NCBI GenBank assembly: GCA_902587325.1
Contig: CACIKV010000006.1
Span: 16,028 to 80,027 of the forward strand
DNA: 64,000 nt
Direction: 5' to 3'
Source: an uncultured Bacteroidota bacterium
GTDB taxonomy: Bacteria; Bacteroidota; Bacteroidia; Flavobacteriales; Flavobacteriaceae
Part shown: in pieces, positions 29,557 through 38,638 of the stretch
Layout: each line of letters begins with the position of its first letter
Numbering within the stretch: position 1 is the stretch's first letter
Position numbers and translations under genes: made by a program
The notes under the pieces: generated by a model
Seen by the model: the letters and a program-made list of their open reading frames with translations, nothing else
The model's database searches: none
What the model was told of the DNA's origin: nothing

Positions 29557-30089
29557 TTTACTTTGAATGGCAAAGATACTTTAGTCTTATCCCATGAAAA
29601 ATCAATATAATTTGAGATAGAGTCACCAGAAAAATCAATTGTAAATTGTTCAACAGGATTAAATAATTGACTTGTTAAAACTTTAAAGCGTGCAATATCA
29701 GAATCTGAGGGTGGTTGATTTATTCCAAAATAATAAATTTCACTATTTAAAAATATATCCCAAGACTTAGAGTTAGGAATAGTATAAATTGAATAAGTAC
29801 CTGCAGATAGGGAATCAGTTCCAAAAATTAAAGTTTTATCTGTTTCTATAAAAGTATGTTTATTAGCACCTGTTCTCCAATAAACTCCGTGAGGAACCAA
29901 AGCACCATCAGTTTCTTCACCAAAAATTAATCTGTCATTTTTGTAAGGACGGCTATAGGTTATAGAAATATTAGTGTTTTTTAACGATACAGTTTCAAGA
30001 GGACTGACTGGGTTAGTGACCGTATATACAGCAAATAAACTTATAAATATAATTACAGCTAATAGGGAGTATAATATTTTTTTCTTCAT
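29553..30089 (-). CDS. DUF2911 family exported protein
   Basis: A 178-aa protein with an N-terminal signal or anchor (residues 1-25), then the DUF2911 domain common in Bacteroidota. Recognisable pieces are ITYSRPYKNDRLIFG, VPHGVYWRTGANKHT, the GTYSIYTIPN strand and WDIFLN. Function is unknown. It overlaps the amidohydrolase start by 4 bp, and that coupling suggests they act in the same envelope process. The cold-shock protein gene lies 38 bp upstream. Confidence 0.83.
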   Translation of the reverse strand: MKKKILYSLLAVIIFISLFAVYTVTNPVSPLETVSLKNTNISITYSRPYKNDRLIFGEETDGALVPHGVYWRTGANKHTFIETDKTLIFGTDSLSAGTYSIYTIPNSKSWDIFLNSEIYYFGINQPPSDSDIARFKVLTSQLFNPVEQFTIDFSGDSISNYIDFSWDKTKVSLPFKVK

Positions 30090-30127
30090 AACAAATAAAA
30101 TTTAACATAATATAAATTATAGTTCAT

Positions 30128-30571
30128 TTATATCTTATTTATTTTTACGGCATTTAATCCTTTTTCTCCACGAACAGTGTCGAATTCAACTTTATCACCA
30201 ACTCCTAAAGTGTCTTTGCATTCACTGAAATGAAAAAAATATGAATCATGAGATGTTAAGTTCTTAATAAATCCAAATCCTTTGTCTGGTTCATAAAAAG
30301 TTACTTTACCTTGTATTTTTTCATCAAAATCTTGATTCTTTGCAGCTCCTAAATTTATGGACTCTAAACTTATTTCTTCTTTTTCTGCTGGATCAGGTGG
30401 TGTATCAGTGAAATTACCTAGGTGATCAACATATACAAATTCATCTTGCTTCAATTCACCCTTTTCGCGAGCTTCTTTACGAGCCTGCATTTTTTTTCTT
30501 TTTTCCTCTCTTTTTTTAGCTTTATTCTTTTCTCTTTCTAACTTATTGAATGTTTGTTGTGATTTTGCCAT
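30128..30571 (-). CDS. cold-shock domain protein with charged N-terminal arm
   Basis: A 147-aa RNA/ssDNA-binding protein. Residues 1-50 are an extremely Lys/Arg/Glu-rich helix, residues 50-84 are an acidic linker, and residues 85-147 are the cold-shock OB fold. RNP1 is KGFGFI and RNP2 is SYFFHF. This extended layout is common in flavobacteria. It probably acts as an RNA chaperone in the cytoplasm. A TAAATTTG box lies 16 bases before the ATG. The next genes downstream (DUF2911, amidohydrolase) follow closely and may be cotranscribed. Confidence 0.87.
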   Translation of the reverse strand: MAKSQQTFNKLEREKNKAKKREEKRKKMQARKEAREKGELKQDEFVYVDHLGNFTDTPPDPAEKEEISLESINLGAAKNQDFDEKIQGKVTFYEPDKGFGFIKNLTSHDSYFFHFSECKDTLGVGDKVEFDTVRGEKGLNAVKINKI

Positions 30572-30587
30572 TAATTATATTTGTTTT

Positions 30588-30595
30588 CAAATTTA
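30588..30595 (-). promoter_or_regulatory. candidate -7 box for the cold-shock gene
   Basis: TAAATTTG on the minus strand matches TAnnTTTG and leaves a 16-nt leader before the ATG at 30571. The -33 element is not clear. Confidence 0.35.
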
Positions 30596-30649
30596 ATAAT
30601 TATTCTTTTAAAATCATTTTCTTACAATCTTAAAGCTTTTTAATTAGTT

Positions 30650-31378
30650 TTATTCTGTTCTAAAGGAAAAAACTATAGAGTAACTAGTATTAGACCCGTC
30701 TGAGGTCATTATTCTCCAGTAATAAATAGTTTCAGCATCAACAGCAACTTCTAACTCAGAGTCATCTAACTCTTTGTTGTTATCATTAGGTGTCTGTTTT
30801 CCATCAACTTTATCAATGTAAACAGTGTATTTTAGACCTGTAGAGGTGTCAGGATCTGACCCTGTCCAACTAAGCTTAACTTTTCCTTCGGATGTCCTTG
30901 CAACAGTCGAACCAGATTCTGGTGTTTTTAAATCTGCTGGAAATGGAGCGTAACTAGTCTCACCTGTTCCTGACAAATAAAACTTCCACGTAGCACTTGA
31001 AGCAGTTTGAGTGGTTTCATTATTTTTAGATGTTATTTGCCATGAATAAGGATTTCCTTTATCTAATGCAACAATAGTATTTGTAGATGTTAAACCATTT
31101 TTATTAGTTACCTGATTATTATTCAAGTTTGTAATTTTCAAATCATAAGTATCAGTATTTGCTGATGCAGACCATGTAAACTCAACATTACTCTGGGTAT
31201 CGGAAATACTTGTACCTGTTTCACAAACCTCATTATTAGCTGGCTTAGTTAGGTTAGTAGCACTTGGTGGGTCTGGTTCAGGTGGTGGTGGTGGAGAACC
31301 TCCCCCGTCATCACCAACCCCTCCGCTAGAGCAAGACATTATTAACAAGCTAATAAATAGATAAATTGTTTTTTTCAC
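30650..31378 (-). CDS. surface lipoprotein with two fibronectin III-like domains
   Basis: A 242-aa lipoprotein: signal MKKTIYLFISLLIMSC (Cys16) followed by SSGGVGDDGGG. An S/G/D-rich stretch after the Cys is typical of Bacteroidota surface-exposed lipoproteins. A Pro-rich spacer (about residues 29-40) leads to two beta-sandwich repeats (about 40-135 and 145-242) with VEFTWSAS...DTYDLKI and KVKLSWTGSDP...LKYTVYID. These resemble fibronectin III or SusE-type binding modules. The GTG start overlaps the TGA of the giant T9SS gene (GTGA), so the two are translationally coupled. It probably sits on the cell surface beside that protein. Ligand unknown. Confidence 0.75.
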   Translation of the reverse strand: MKKTIYLFISLLIMSCSSGGVGDDGGGSPPPPPEPDPPSATNLTKPANNEVCETGTSISDTQSNVEFTWSASANTDTYDLKITNLNNNQVTNKNGLTSTNTIVALDKGNPYSWQITSKNNETTQTASSATWKFYLSGTGETSYAPFPADLKTPESGSTVARTSEGKVKLSWTGSDPDTSTGLKYTVYIDKVDGKQTPNDNNKELDDSELEVAVDAETIYYWRIMTSDGSNTSYSIVFSFRTE

Positions 31379-34300
31379 TCTCTAATAATTTTAAAGGTTT
31401 TTCTAACTGTTTTACTTTCCATAACTACCACATAAGTGCCTGTCTGTTGTTTTGACAAGTCAATCTGTGTTTTTCTAGTTATATCTTCTATTGTTTGTTC
31501 TTGTGTATATACTAATGCACCTGCAGTAGTAAATACACTTACTTTTACTTGTTGATCCTTCCCGCCTACATGAACTTTAACATCATTATCTGTAGGATTA
31601 GGATAATAATGGATGTCCTCCGATACAAACACCTTCTGCTCTATTGACCCTTGACATTCTAAGTCCGTATATACTTTTATAATACTTAAACCTGTATCAA
31701 GCTCTGTAGTGAAGCTACTTGAACTCACTGTAGATCTCTTACCATTAATCTCCACATTATAAACATTAGATCCACTCATCGTTATACTAACCTTCTTGTC
31801 ATCCTCATCTACACTTACAAAAGCATTTAACTTCTCAGGCTCCCCAACAACTACATCAAAACACTGCTCATAACTTGACTGACCATCTACTTTAAAACAT
31901 ACCGTATATGTCCCCTTAGCAAGACCCGATACTGACGCTGTTTTACTGTCTCCAGTAATCGTAACATTATCCTTACCAGTTATGGTAACTGTATAATCCA
32001 CTGTAGCATCCTCCACACTTAAATTAATCATACCATCACTATTACCAATACAAGTAGTTTTAGCAACTTCCACTTTAAAGTTAGAAACCGGCATAGTAAA
32101 CACCTCACAACCATTTACATCAACCTTAACACCAGAAGGTGTGTTTGGACAATTATCATTTGAATTAATAACACCATCACCATCAGTGTCAATATTGGAA
32201 CTAACATCATCTTCAGTAACTGTAAACTCTCCTTCATCACTAAAAACAGAGCCAATAAAAGATGCATCAATTGCTTGTACCGAGTAATAATATTTACCTG
32301 GGCTTAGAGCCAGTTTCCATTTTAAATTATGTTCAGCATTTCCTTTTGATGGAGTTTTTCTAAAACCAGTCTCAGCAGATGCATTTGCTGACATGACATC
32401 TGAATCACCGGGACTAGTTCCAACTCTGACTGAATATGTTAATCCTTCAGGTCCTGTAAAATCATCTTTAGCTTGTCCCCAAGAAAGTTCCACTAAAATC
32501 TTACCATCTAATACATCTTGATCCGTTATCTTACTCACTGACTCGATAGGTGGCGCATCAGGCGGATTGTTTTTTACAAATTTAGAAGTATTTCTAGCAC
32601 CCTGTGCTGTACTTTGTTTAATAATAATTCCAGTTGAATTATTATTAACATTGTTGACAAGTTCCGCTGATTCTGATCTTACATTCAAATATGTATTTAT
32701 AACATGAAATTTATCATTATCTTTTTTTGTTCCTGATAAAACAAAATCTAAATCACCATCACCATCAATATCTCCAAACTCAACATCAGCATCAATTATA
32801 TTACCAATATCAAATGAACTTTGTACATAATTTTTTGCATTATTATCGAACTCCCTAAGCTCCGAAATTTTTCCTGAGCCTGATTGAACTCCAGAATATA
32901 GCAAATCAGAGTAACCGTCTCCATTAAAATCACCAAATTCCACTTTACTTAATCTTATTCCTGGAATATTGGTTTCAACTTTAGGCCATTCTTTTATAGT
33001 ATCCCTAACTTTATTTTCATAAATCTCGAAAACATCACCATTAAAGCTAGTCCCTGTTATAATCACATCCAAATCGCCATCATTTTCCATATCAAAGAAA
33101 TTAACGCTACCATCTCTAGATGCTCCTAATACATTATCAGTTACTTGTAATTTATAATCATTCGAGCCTGATTCTGTGATATTATCATAAATGAATGTTT
33201 GTAGACCATTAGAAGCATCAAAACCAGAAATAACAACATCTACATCTTGATCATTATCATAGTCACCTATATCAAATGATGAGTTTGTTAATGCTGTAAT
33301 TTGATCTGATATATCAGTTTGTTCAAATGAATTTGAATCCTTGATATAAGTATAAATAATAATTTTAGGTTTTCCTGAGGTGGAATTATTACTTGTTAAA
33401 CCAATTTGAACTATTTCTGACTTACCATCATTATTAAGGTCTGCAATTTTAATTTTACCCTCAAAAAGTCCATCACCAAGTCTTATTTGATCATAAATTA
33501 AAGTTTCCTCGTTTAAATTGCTAGATCCTCCGTCAACTGGTGCTTTACCAAAATGTAAAAATAAATCATTTAAATTAGGAGACTCACCATAAACAACCCC
33601 ATCAGCAGCAAATCTATTAATTATTACATCGGGATAATTATCGTCATTTATATTACCTACTTGAATGTCTGTCACATCATGTATACTCAAATTTGATAAC
33701 GAGTTTTCTGTTTTTCTCTCCCTATCAAACCTAATCAATCTCTTCTCTTCAGCATCAAACTTATGTGATGTCAAGAAATTATTATCATAAATTGTTCCCC
33801 ATTCGTTTCTCCATTTAACTTCCGATCCATAAATCAAATCTAAGTCGTCGTCATTATCCAAATCTGCTAGTTTTACAACAGGTTTTTCGAGCCCAGCTAT
33901 ATTTCGATCAACAATACCACCTTGATTTAATTTTTTCCATTCATAAGCTAATGTAAATTGAACCTCTTGTGAAAATTTACTTGCTTTTACACCTGGATCT
34001 ATAGACTGAGCAGACAAGTAATAATTTCCCGGAAAGAGATTTGTCTGAAATTCATTTGTTAAAATTGGAGGAGGAGATGAAATAAGCCTAGACCCCGTTT
34101 CGAGATTACTTAATGTATTTGAAAGTTCAGAACCGCCAGATGAAGTACCAATTCTTAAATTGTATCCTATAGCATTTGAAAAGTCATCAGTTGATTCATC
34201 CCATTTAAATTTAACATTTCCATAACCAAGATCTTCTACTGACAGATTTTTAACATCACTTGGAGGAGAATTTACTTTTGAATTTAGATTAACTTCATAC

Positions 34301-37300
34301 AATATTGTCTCTGCACCATCATCACTCATTCCGGTGATAAATATATCTAGATCTCCATCAGTATCATAATCAACAAACTCAACAGTTGATTCTCTCAATC
34401 CAACAAATTCAAAATCAGACTCTACAATTGTATTGTTTTTTGTAAAAAAGAGTTTTGTTATTGGAGAGCCATCTGCATCCTCCCCTGTATACATGAAATC
34501 ATTTGAACCATCATTATTTATATCTCCTACAGAAATGTCACCATTTTCTAATGCTAATTTTGGTGTATTTGTCTCTCGGTTTAATCCTCCAACTGATCGA
34601 ATTAATGTTCTTAGTTCTCCATTGCTATCTTTACCATTAATTATATAAGATAATTCTTTAGTTTCTTGATTAAAATAAGTTGTTATTGAAGCATTTTTTA
34701 AAGCAAATGGAATATTTTCTTCTACATCCCAATACGGGACATTTCTTCCATCTAATTTTGGTTCGGATGTTATGTACGTATTTAATTTAATTTGAGATCT
34801 TAATTCTCCATTAGTTCTTTCACCAGTAAATATTAAGTCATTATCTGAATCTTGATCAAAATCTGCAATTTCAAGATCACCATGTTTGAATCCACCACCA
34901 GAAAAATAACTTAAATCTTGAACAATAAACTTGTCTTGATTGTCAACTCTTAGGTATAAATATGAAAATCCATTTTCTTGATCATCAATACCGACTAGGG
35001 CTAAATCAATATCACCATCATTATCTAAATCTCCCCAAGACATTTTTGATGCATATGCATTTGGAATCCCCCATTCAAGATTCGATTTTTCAAAAGTTTG
35101 ACCTTCATTTGTGCTTAAATAAATATTAGTTTTAGCCCCGTTATTGTATCCAGCTACTACTAAGTCTAACCAACCATCCTTGTTTAAATCAACCCAAGAC
35201 AAATCACCATCGTAAACTTTTGTCAATTCTTGACTTGTATCTTCAAAAGTTCCTTCATTATTTTTATAAATAGCTGTTACTGCTCCTTCGGTGTTTGACT
35301 GACCCATAATTGCAAGATCCATATCACCATCTCTATCATAATCTCCCCACGAAATAGAGCTTTTTGAAAGTTTAATAAACGGGTTGTCTTTTTTTATAAA
35401 CTCTAAAGTATTGTTTTTTATTGTAATTGTCGATGCCGCAATATTATTTAGATTTGCATTCGTAACAGATGGAGTTAATATTACTGTTTCATCATCTTCT
35501 GCATTTTCAGGAAATTCTTCAATTGCTGATATTTTCATTGTACCTGATGTTTGACCTGCAGGAATTTTAATTTGAGGATGTGTTTTAAGAAATACTACTC
35601 TATCTTTTTTAACATTTTCATCTCTAAAATCGGTTCCATCCTGCTGAGTATCTCTTCCAATAGAAAAATATAGTTCATTAGAATTACTGTAAGCTATTCC
35701 TGATATACCTAAATGATAATCAAAATAAGATGAATATTGATTTTGACTAAAAAGCCAATCTAAATTGGTACCACTTGCTAAAGGTTCTCCCTCATCTAAT
35801 TTAAATTCCATTATCATAGCATCTCTGCCACTTAAATTAATTGACATTACTCCACAAACTAAATTTCCTCTATTATTTAGAGTAATCGAAAGACAGCCTG
35901 ATACGCCTAACCCACTTTTATTACCTGTTTGTTTTTCCCATTTACGGATATCAGTATTTTTATTTGATACATACACATTTCCACTTGAATCTAATACTAA
36001 GTCAGTTGGAAAATGAAATTCATTGTCTTCATATAATTCAGTGGTTGAATTTTCTGAGATATTTGATTTATAAACCTTTTTATCATTTCTACTAACAAAA
36101 TAAATATCAGATGTATTTTCTTCAACAAACATCCCAATGCCTTCTTTAGAAACACCAGTATCCAATTTTTCTACAAAAGACCCGTCCAATTTATACTTTA
36201 AAATATGAATGTTATCAAGTGACGCACCATCGAGTTTTACATTGTTTGCCAATAAATAAATATTTTCATTGACAACATGAATACTATTGATTCTTTGACT
36301 TGTTTGATCTGGATTACTAGAGTTTTCGTGACCTAGATCAATAAATATTGATGTTTCTCCATTAGGTTTTCTTTTAATAACTCGAGCATTTCTTGAATCA
36401 GCTACATATAAATTATTATTTGAATCAAAATAAACATCTTCAGGTTGGGATAATTGGTTAGCGGCAGAACCTATACCATTACCTCCTACTGCAATATTAA
36501 AAGTATTTTTTCCATCAAAATCAACGTTATAATCATCATCAAAAGTTGCTGTTCCTGAAATAGTAAATATAACATCAACATCTTTTCCAAATGCACTACT
36601 AATTTCTGCTGTGATTACACTTTTTTCATGTTCAAAAATTTCTTCTTTGTCTACAGTAATTGAGGATAAATCTGGTACATCATCACTTACAAGATTAATC
36701 GTAAGTTTTTGTTCACCGCTTTCAGTAGCATTTGATACAGAGGATACTTCAATAATTACTGTTTCATCAACTTCAATTTCTGAGTCATCAATTGCAGCAA
36801 TAGTTATTGATTTCGATGAGCTTCCAGTTGGAATTGTTATTGTTTCACCTGCACTGTAGTCTGTATCTTTAGTTGCAGTTCCTGAATACTCAAGATTAAC
36901 AGTCACATCACTTGAGTTTGTATTACTCAGTGAAGCAGTTAATTCAACTGAACCTGATAGTTCAGAAAATTCTGATGAACTTGATGATATAGCAACATCA
37001 ACTGTTTTTGAAACACTAAACCAACTTTCATTTCCTTCTACCTGATCATCAGTACCGTCAGCAAGGGAATCGTAAGCTGTAATAGCGTACTCGGTTGAAA
37101 AATCACCATCTGTAAATGTATATGTATTTACATTTCCAAGGTCAATTACAGTGTCATATGAATAACCTGTTGGATTTCCATAATAAAGCTTATAACCTGC
37201 AACATCAGTTTCTAGGTTGGCAGACCATGAAAGAATTATATCATCTCCAGATTTTACTTTAGATAAATTTTGTGGAGGTGTTATAGGTGCATCAATATCT

Positions 37301-38541
37301 AATTCATTTAAAAATGGGTCATAATCAACAGTTCCTTTATCTACGTTGTCATTTGAATCATAAATTAAATCTTGAATTTTACTTTCCGTTGTAGTTCCCC
37401 AGTAATTATTCTCTACAGTCAAATCAGAACTAGATAAATTTTCAATAGAATATAAACTCGAATTAATATTATTATATTCAATTTCTTGATTATTCTTTCC
37501 CTCAATAATTATTGCTTTTCTATTATTAAAGAAAGTGTTTTTTTTGATTTTTGTATTTCCTCCAATATTATAACCAGCTTTTCCAGAAATCTTAATTGCA
37601 TCGATATCTTTTAATTTACTGTAACCATAGAATAAAGATTTATAAATACTATCAGCATTACCAATTGAAATATAATTTTCAGATGAATCAGGGGATGTAA
37701 AAACACTTTTATAAGCAATTAGTTTTGCAGATGGTAAAATAATTTTACTTTCAATAAACTTAGACTTAATTATTTTAAAAACTCCATTCACAGGATTTCC
37801 CATTCCATTCCTTATATTAGAATTATATACGATACTTTCGTTAAATGAGAAGTTAGCAGAACAACAACCCATTGTAATATTAGAATTTTTTATGGTTGAA
37901 CCAATTACACTAATTCCTAAGTTATATGCATCTGAATCGATAATTGAATTATTAATAACACAGTTAGTGAATGTTATAGGTTCACTTCTTGGATAATAAC
38001 CTTTTATTGTCAAATCATCAAATGTTGAATTTTCAAATTTTAACTCAGCAGAAGTTGAATAACCTTTTGTATACAAACCTGCGTTATTAAAATCAGAATA
38101 ACTAACTGTTAATATTCCAGAATTTTTAACACTATCTTGACTATGTTCTGATTCATTAGCTAATTGAATTGCATTTTGAGGACCATTGAATATACAGTAA
38201 GAAATGGAACTGTTTGATAAGTTTGTACTTTTAAACAAAATCATCTGATTGTTAACTTCAGAAGAATTACCATTAAATGTAATTGATGATGAACTATTAC
38301 CATCAGCAACTAAACTACCTTTTATTAAAATTTTATAATCGTCTGTAAAATTAACAACTACACCAGGTTCAATCGTTAGAGTAACACCTTCAGAAACAAG
38401 CACACTTCCTGTTATTATGTATGGACTGTTCGCAAGTGTCCATGTAACATCACTGTTAATAGCGCCTGAAACGTTTGTTTGTGATTTTAAACTTAAAAAA
38501 CAAAAAAAGGTAATTAAAAAAGTTAGTTGTAAAAATCTCAT
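31375..38541 (-). CDS. giant multidomain T9SS-secreted surface protein (beta-helix, Fn3, Calx-beta, NHL, FG-GAP, TSP3)
   Basis: A 2388-aa secreted protein. Approximate layout: Sec signal 1-22; right-handed beta-helix of Asn-rich repeats 40-405; Fn3 415-515; Calx-beta 520-620; a second Calx-beta whose first strands are at 620-680 and last strands at 988-1040, with an NHL-type beta-propeller (repeats like PEDVYFDSNNNLYVAD) between; FG-GAP/VCBS repeats 1055-1420 (SWGDYDRDGDMDLAIMG); Fn3 1425-1535; second FG-GAP block 1540-1950; Fn3 1990-2105; TSP3 repeat DTDGDGVINSNDNCPNTP near 2120; a SprB-like module; and a type A T9SS sorting domain at about 2310-2388 (YYPNPTDNDV... to KTFKIIRE). The Asp-rich repeats should bind calcium. 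ATG 38541 is preferred over GTG 38547. An adhesin or glycan-binding role is inferred. Confidence 0.85.
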   Translation of the reverse strand: MRFLQLTFLITFFCFLSLKSQTNVSGAINSDVTWTLANSPYIITGSVLVSEGVTLTIEPGVVVNFTDDYKILIKGSLVADGNSSSSITFNGNSSEVNNQMILFKSTNLSNSSISYCIFNGPQNAIQLANESEHSQDSVKNSGILTVSYSDFNNAGLYTKGYSTSAELKFENSTFDDLTIKGYYPRSEPITFTNCVINNSIIDSDAYNLGISVIGSTIKNSNITMGCCSANFSFNESIVYNSNIRNGMGNPVNGVFKIIKSKFIESKIILPSAKLIAYKSVFTSPDSSENYISIGNADSIYKSLFYGYSKLKDIDAIKISGKAGYNIGGNTKIKKNTFFNNRKAIIIEGKNNQEIEYNNINSSLYSIENLSSSDLTVENNYWGTTTESKIQDLIYDSNDNVDKGTVDYDPFLNELDIDAPITPPQNLSKVKSGDDIILSWSANLETDVAGYKLYYGNPTGYSYDTVIDLGNVNTYTFTDGDFSTEYAITAYDSLADGTDDQVEGNESWFSVSKTVDVAISSSSSEFSELSGSVELTASLSNTNSSDVTVNLEYSGTATKDTDYSAGETITIPTGSSSKSITIAAIDDSEIEVDETVIIEVSSVSNATESGEQKLTINLVSDDVPDLSSITVDKEEIFEHEKSVITAEISSAFGKDVDVIFTISGTATFDDDYNVDFDGKNTFNIAVGGNGIGSAANQLSQPEDVYFDSNNNLYVADSRNARVIKRKPNGETSIFIDLGHENSSNPDQTSQRINSIHVVNENIYLLANNVKLDGASLDNIHILKYKLDGSFVEKLDTGVSKEGIGMFVEENTSDIYFVSRNDKKVYKSNISENSTTELYEDNEFHFPTDLVLDSSGNVYVSNKNTDIRKWEKQTGNKSGLGVSGCLSITLNNRGNLVCGVMSINLSGRDAMIMEFKLDEGEPLASGTNLDWLFSQNQYSSYFDYHLGISGIAYSNSNELYFSIGRDTQQDGTDFRDENVKKDRVVFLKTHPQIKIPAGQTSGTMKISAIEEFPENAEDDETVILTPSVTNANLNNIAASTITIKNNTLEFIKKDNPFIKLSKSSISWGDYDRDGDMDLAIMGQSNTEGAVTAIYKNNEGTFEDTSQELTKVYDGDLSWVDLNKDGWLDLVVAGYNNGAKTNIYLSTNEGQTFEKSNLEWGIPNAYASKMSWGDLDNDGDIDLALVGIDDQENGFSYLYLRVDNQDKFIVQDLSYFSGGGFKHGDLEIADFDQDSDNDLIFTGERTNGELRSQIKLNTYITSEPKLDGRNVPYWDVEENIPFALKNASITTYFNQETKELSYIINGKDSNGELRTLIRSVGGLNRETNTPKLALENGDISVGDINNDGSNDFMYTGEDADGSPITKLFFTKNNTIVESDFEFVGLRESTVEFVDYDTDGDLDIFITGMSDDGAETILYEVNLNSKVNSPPSDVKNLSVEDLGYGNVKFKWDESTDDFSNAIGYNLRIGTSSGGSELSNTLSNLETGSRLISSPPPILTNEFQTNLFPGNYYLSAQSIDPGVKASKFSQEVQFTLAYEWKKLNQGGIVDRNIAGLEKPVVKLADLDNDDDLDLIYGSEVKWRNEWGTIYDNNFLTSHKFDAEEKRLIRFDRERKTENSLSNLSIHDVTDIQVGNINDDNYPDVIINRFAADGVVYGESPNLNDLFLHFGKAPVDGGSSNLNEETLIYDQIRLGDGLFEGKIKIADLNNDGKSEIVQIGLTSNNSTSGKPKIIIYTYIKDSNSFEQTDISDQITALTNSSFDIGDYDNDQDVDVVISGFDASNGLQTFIYDNITESGSNDYKLQVTDNVLGASRDGSVNFFDMENDGDLDVIITGTSFNGDVFEIYENKVRDTIKEWPKVETNIPGIRLSKVEFGDFNGDGYSDLLYSGVQSGSGKISELREFDNNAKNYVQSSFDIGNIIDADVEFGDIDGDGDLDFVLSGTKKDNDKFHVINTYLNVRSESAELVNNVNNNSTGIIIKQSTAQGARNTSKFVKNNPPDAPPIESVSKITDQDVLDGKILVELSWGQAKDDFTGPEGLTYSVRVGTSPGDSDVMSANASAETGFRKTPSKGNAEHNLKWKLALSPGKYYYSVQAIDASFIGSVFSDEGEFTVTEDDVSSNIDTDGDGVINSNDNCPNTPSGVKVDVNGCEVFTMPVSNFKVEVAKTTCIGNSDGMINLSVEDATVDYTVTITGKDNVTITGDSKTASVSGLAKGTYTVCFKVDGQSSYEQCFDVVVGEPEKLNAFVSVDEDDKKVSITMSGSNVYNVEINGKRSTVSSSSFTTELDTGLSIIKVYTDLECQGSIEQKVFVSEDIHYYPNPTDNDVKVHVGGKDQQVKVSVFTTAGALVYTQEQTIEDITRKTQIDLSKQQTGTYVVVMESKTVRKTFKIIRE

Positions 38542-38583
38542 TATCACTAAAATACAGTTTTTTTTATATTTTTCAGTGATAAT
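38540..38583. repeat. inverted repeat over the start of the giant T9SS gene
   Basis: Perfect 9-bp arms ATTATCACT (38540-38548) and AGTGATAAT (38575-38583) with a 26-bp AT-rich spacer. The inner arm covers the start codon and the outer arm lies upstream of a TATTTTAG promoter-like box on the minus strand. It could be an operator or an mRNA hairpin; nothing proves either. Confidence 0.45.
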
Positions 38584-38593
38584 ACTATTATAA

Positions 38594-38620
38594 AAAAAAC
38601 CCCCCAGCGGGGGGTTTTTT
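38594..38620 (-). terminator. Rho-independent terminator after the 234-aa secreted protein gene
   Basis: A perfect stem of six G:C pairs with a 3-nt loop (CCCCCC, AGC, GGGGGG) flanked by A- and T-runs that extend the stem. It is 18 bp past the stop of the minus-strand gene at 38639 and just upstream of the giant gene's promoter region, so it insulates the two. Confidence 0.9.
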
Positions 38621-38638
38621 AATTAATTAAAATCTTTT

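Noticed and set aside
31375..38541. DNA-level tandem repeats in the giant gene
   Set aside because: The FG-GAP, NHL and beta-helix repeats are visible only as protein patterns; the nucleotide sequences have diverged, so no recent duplication is seen.
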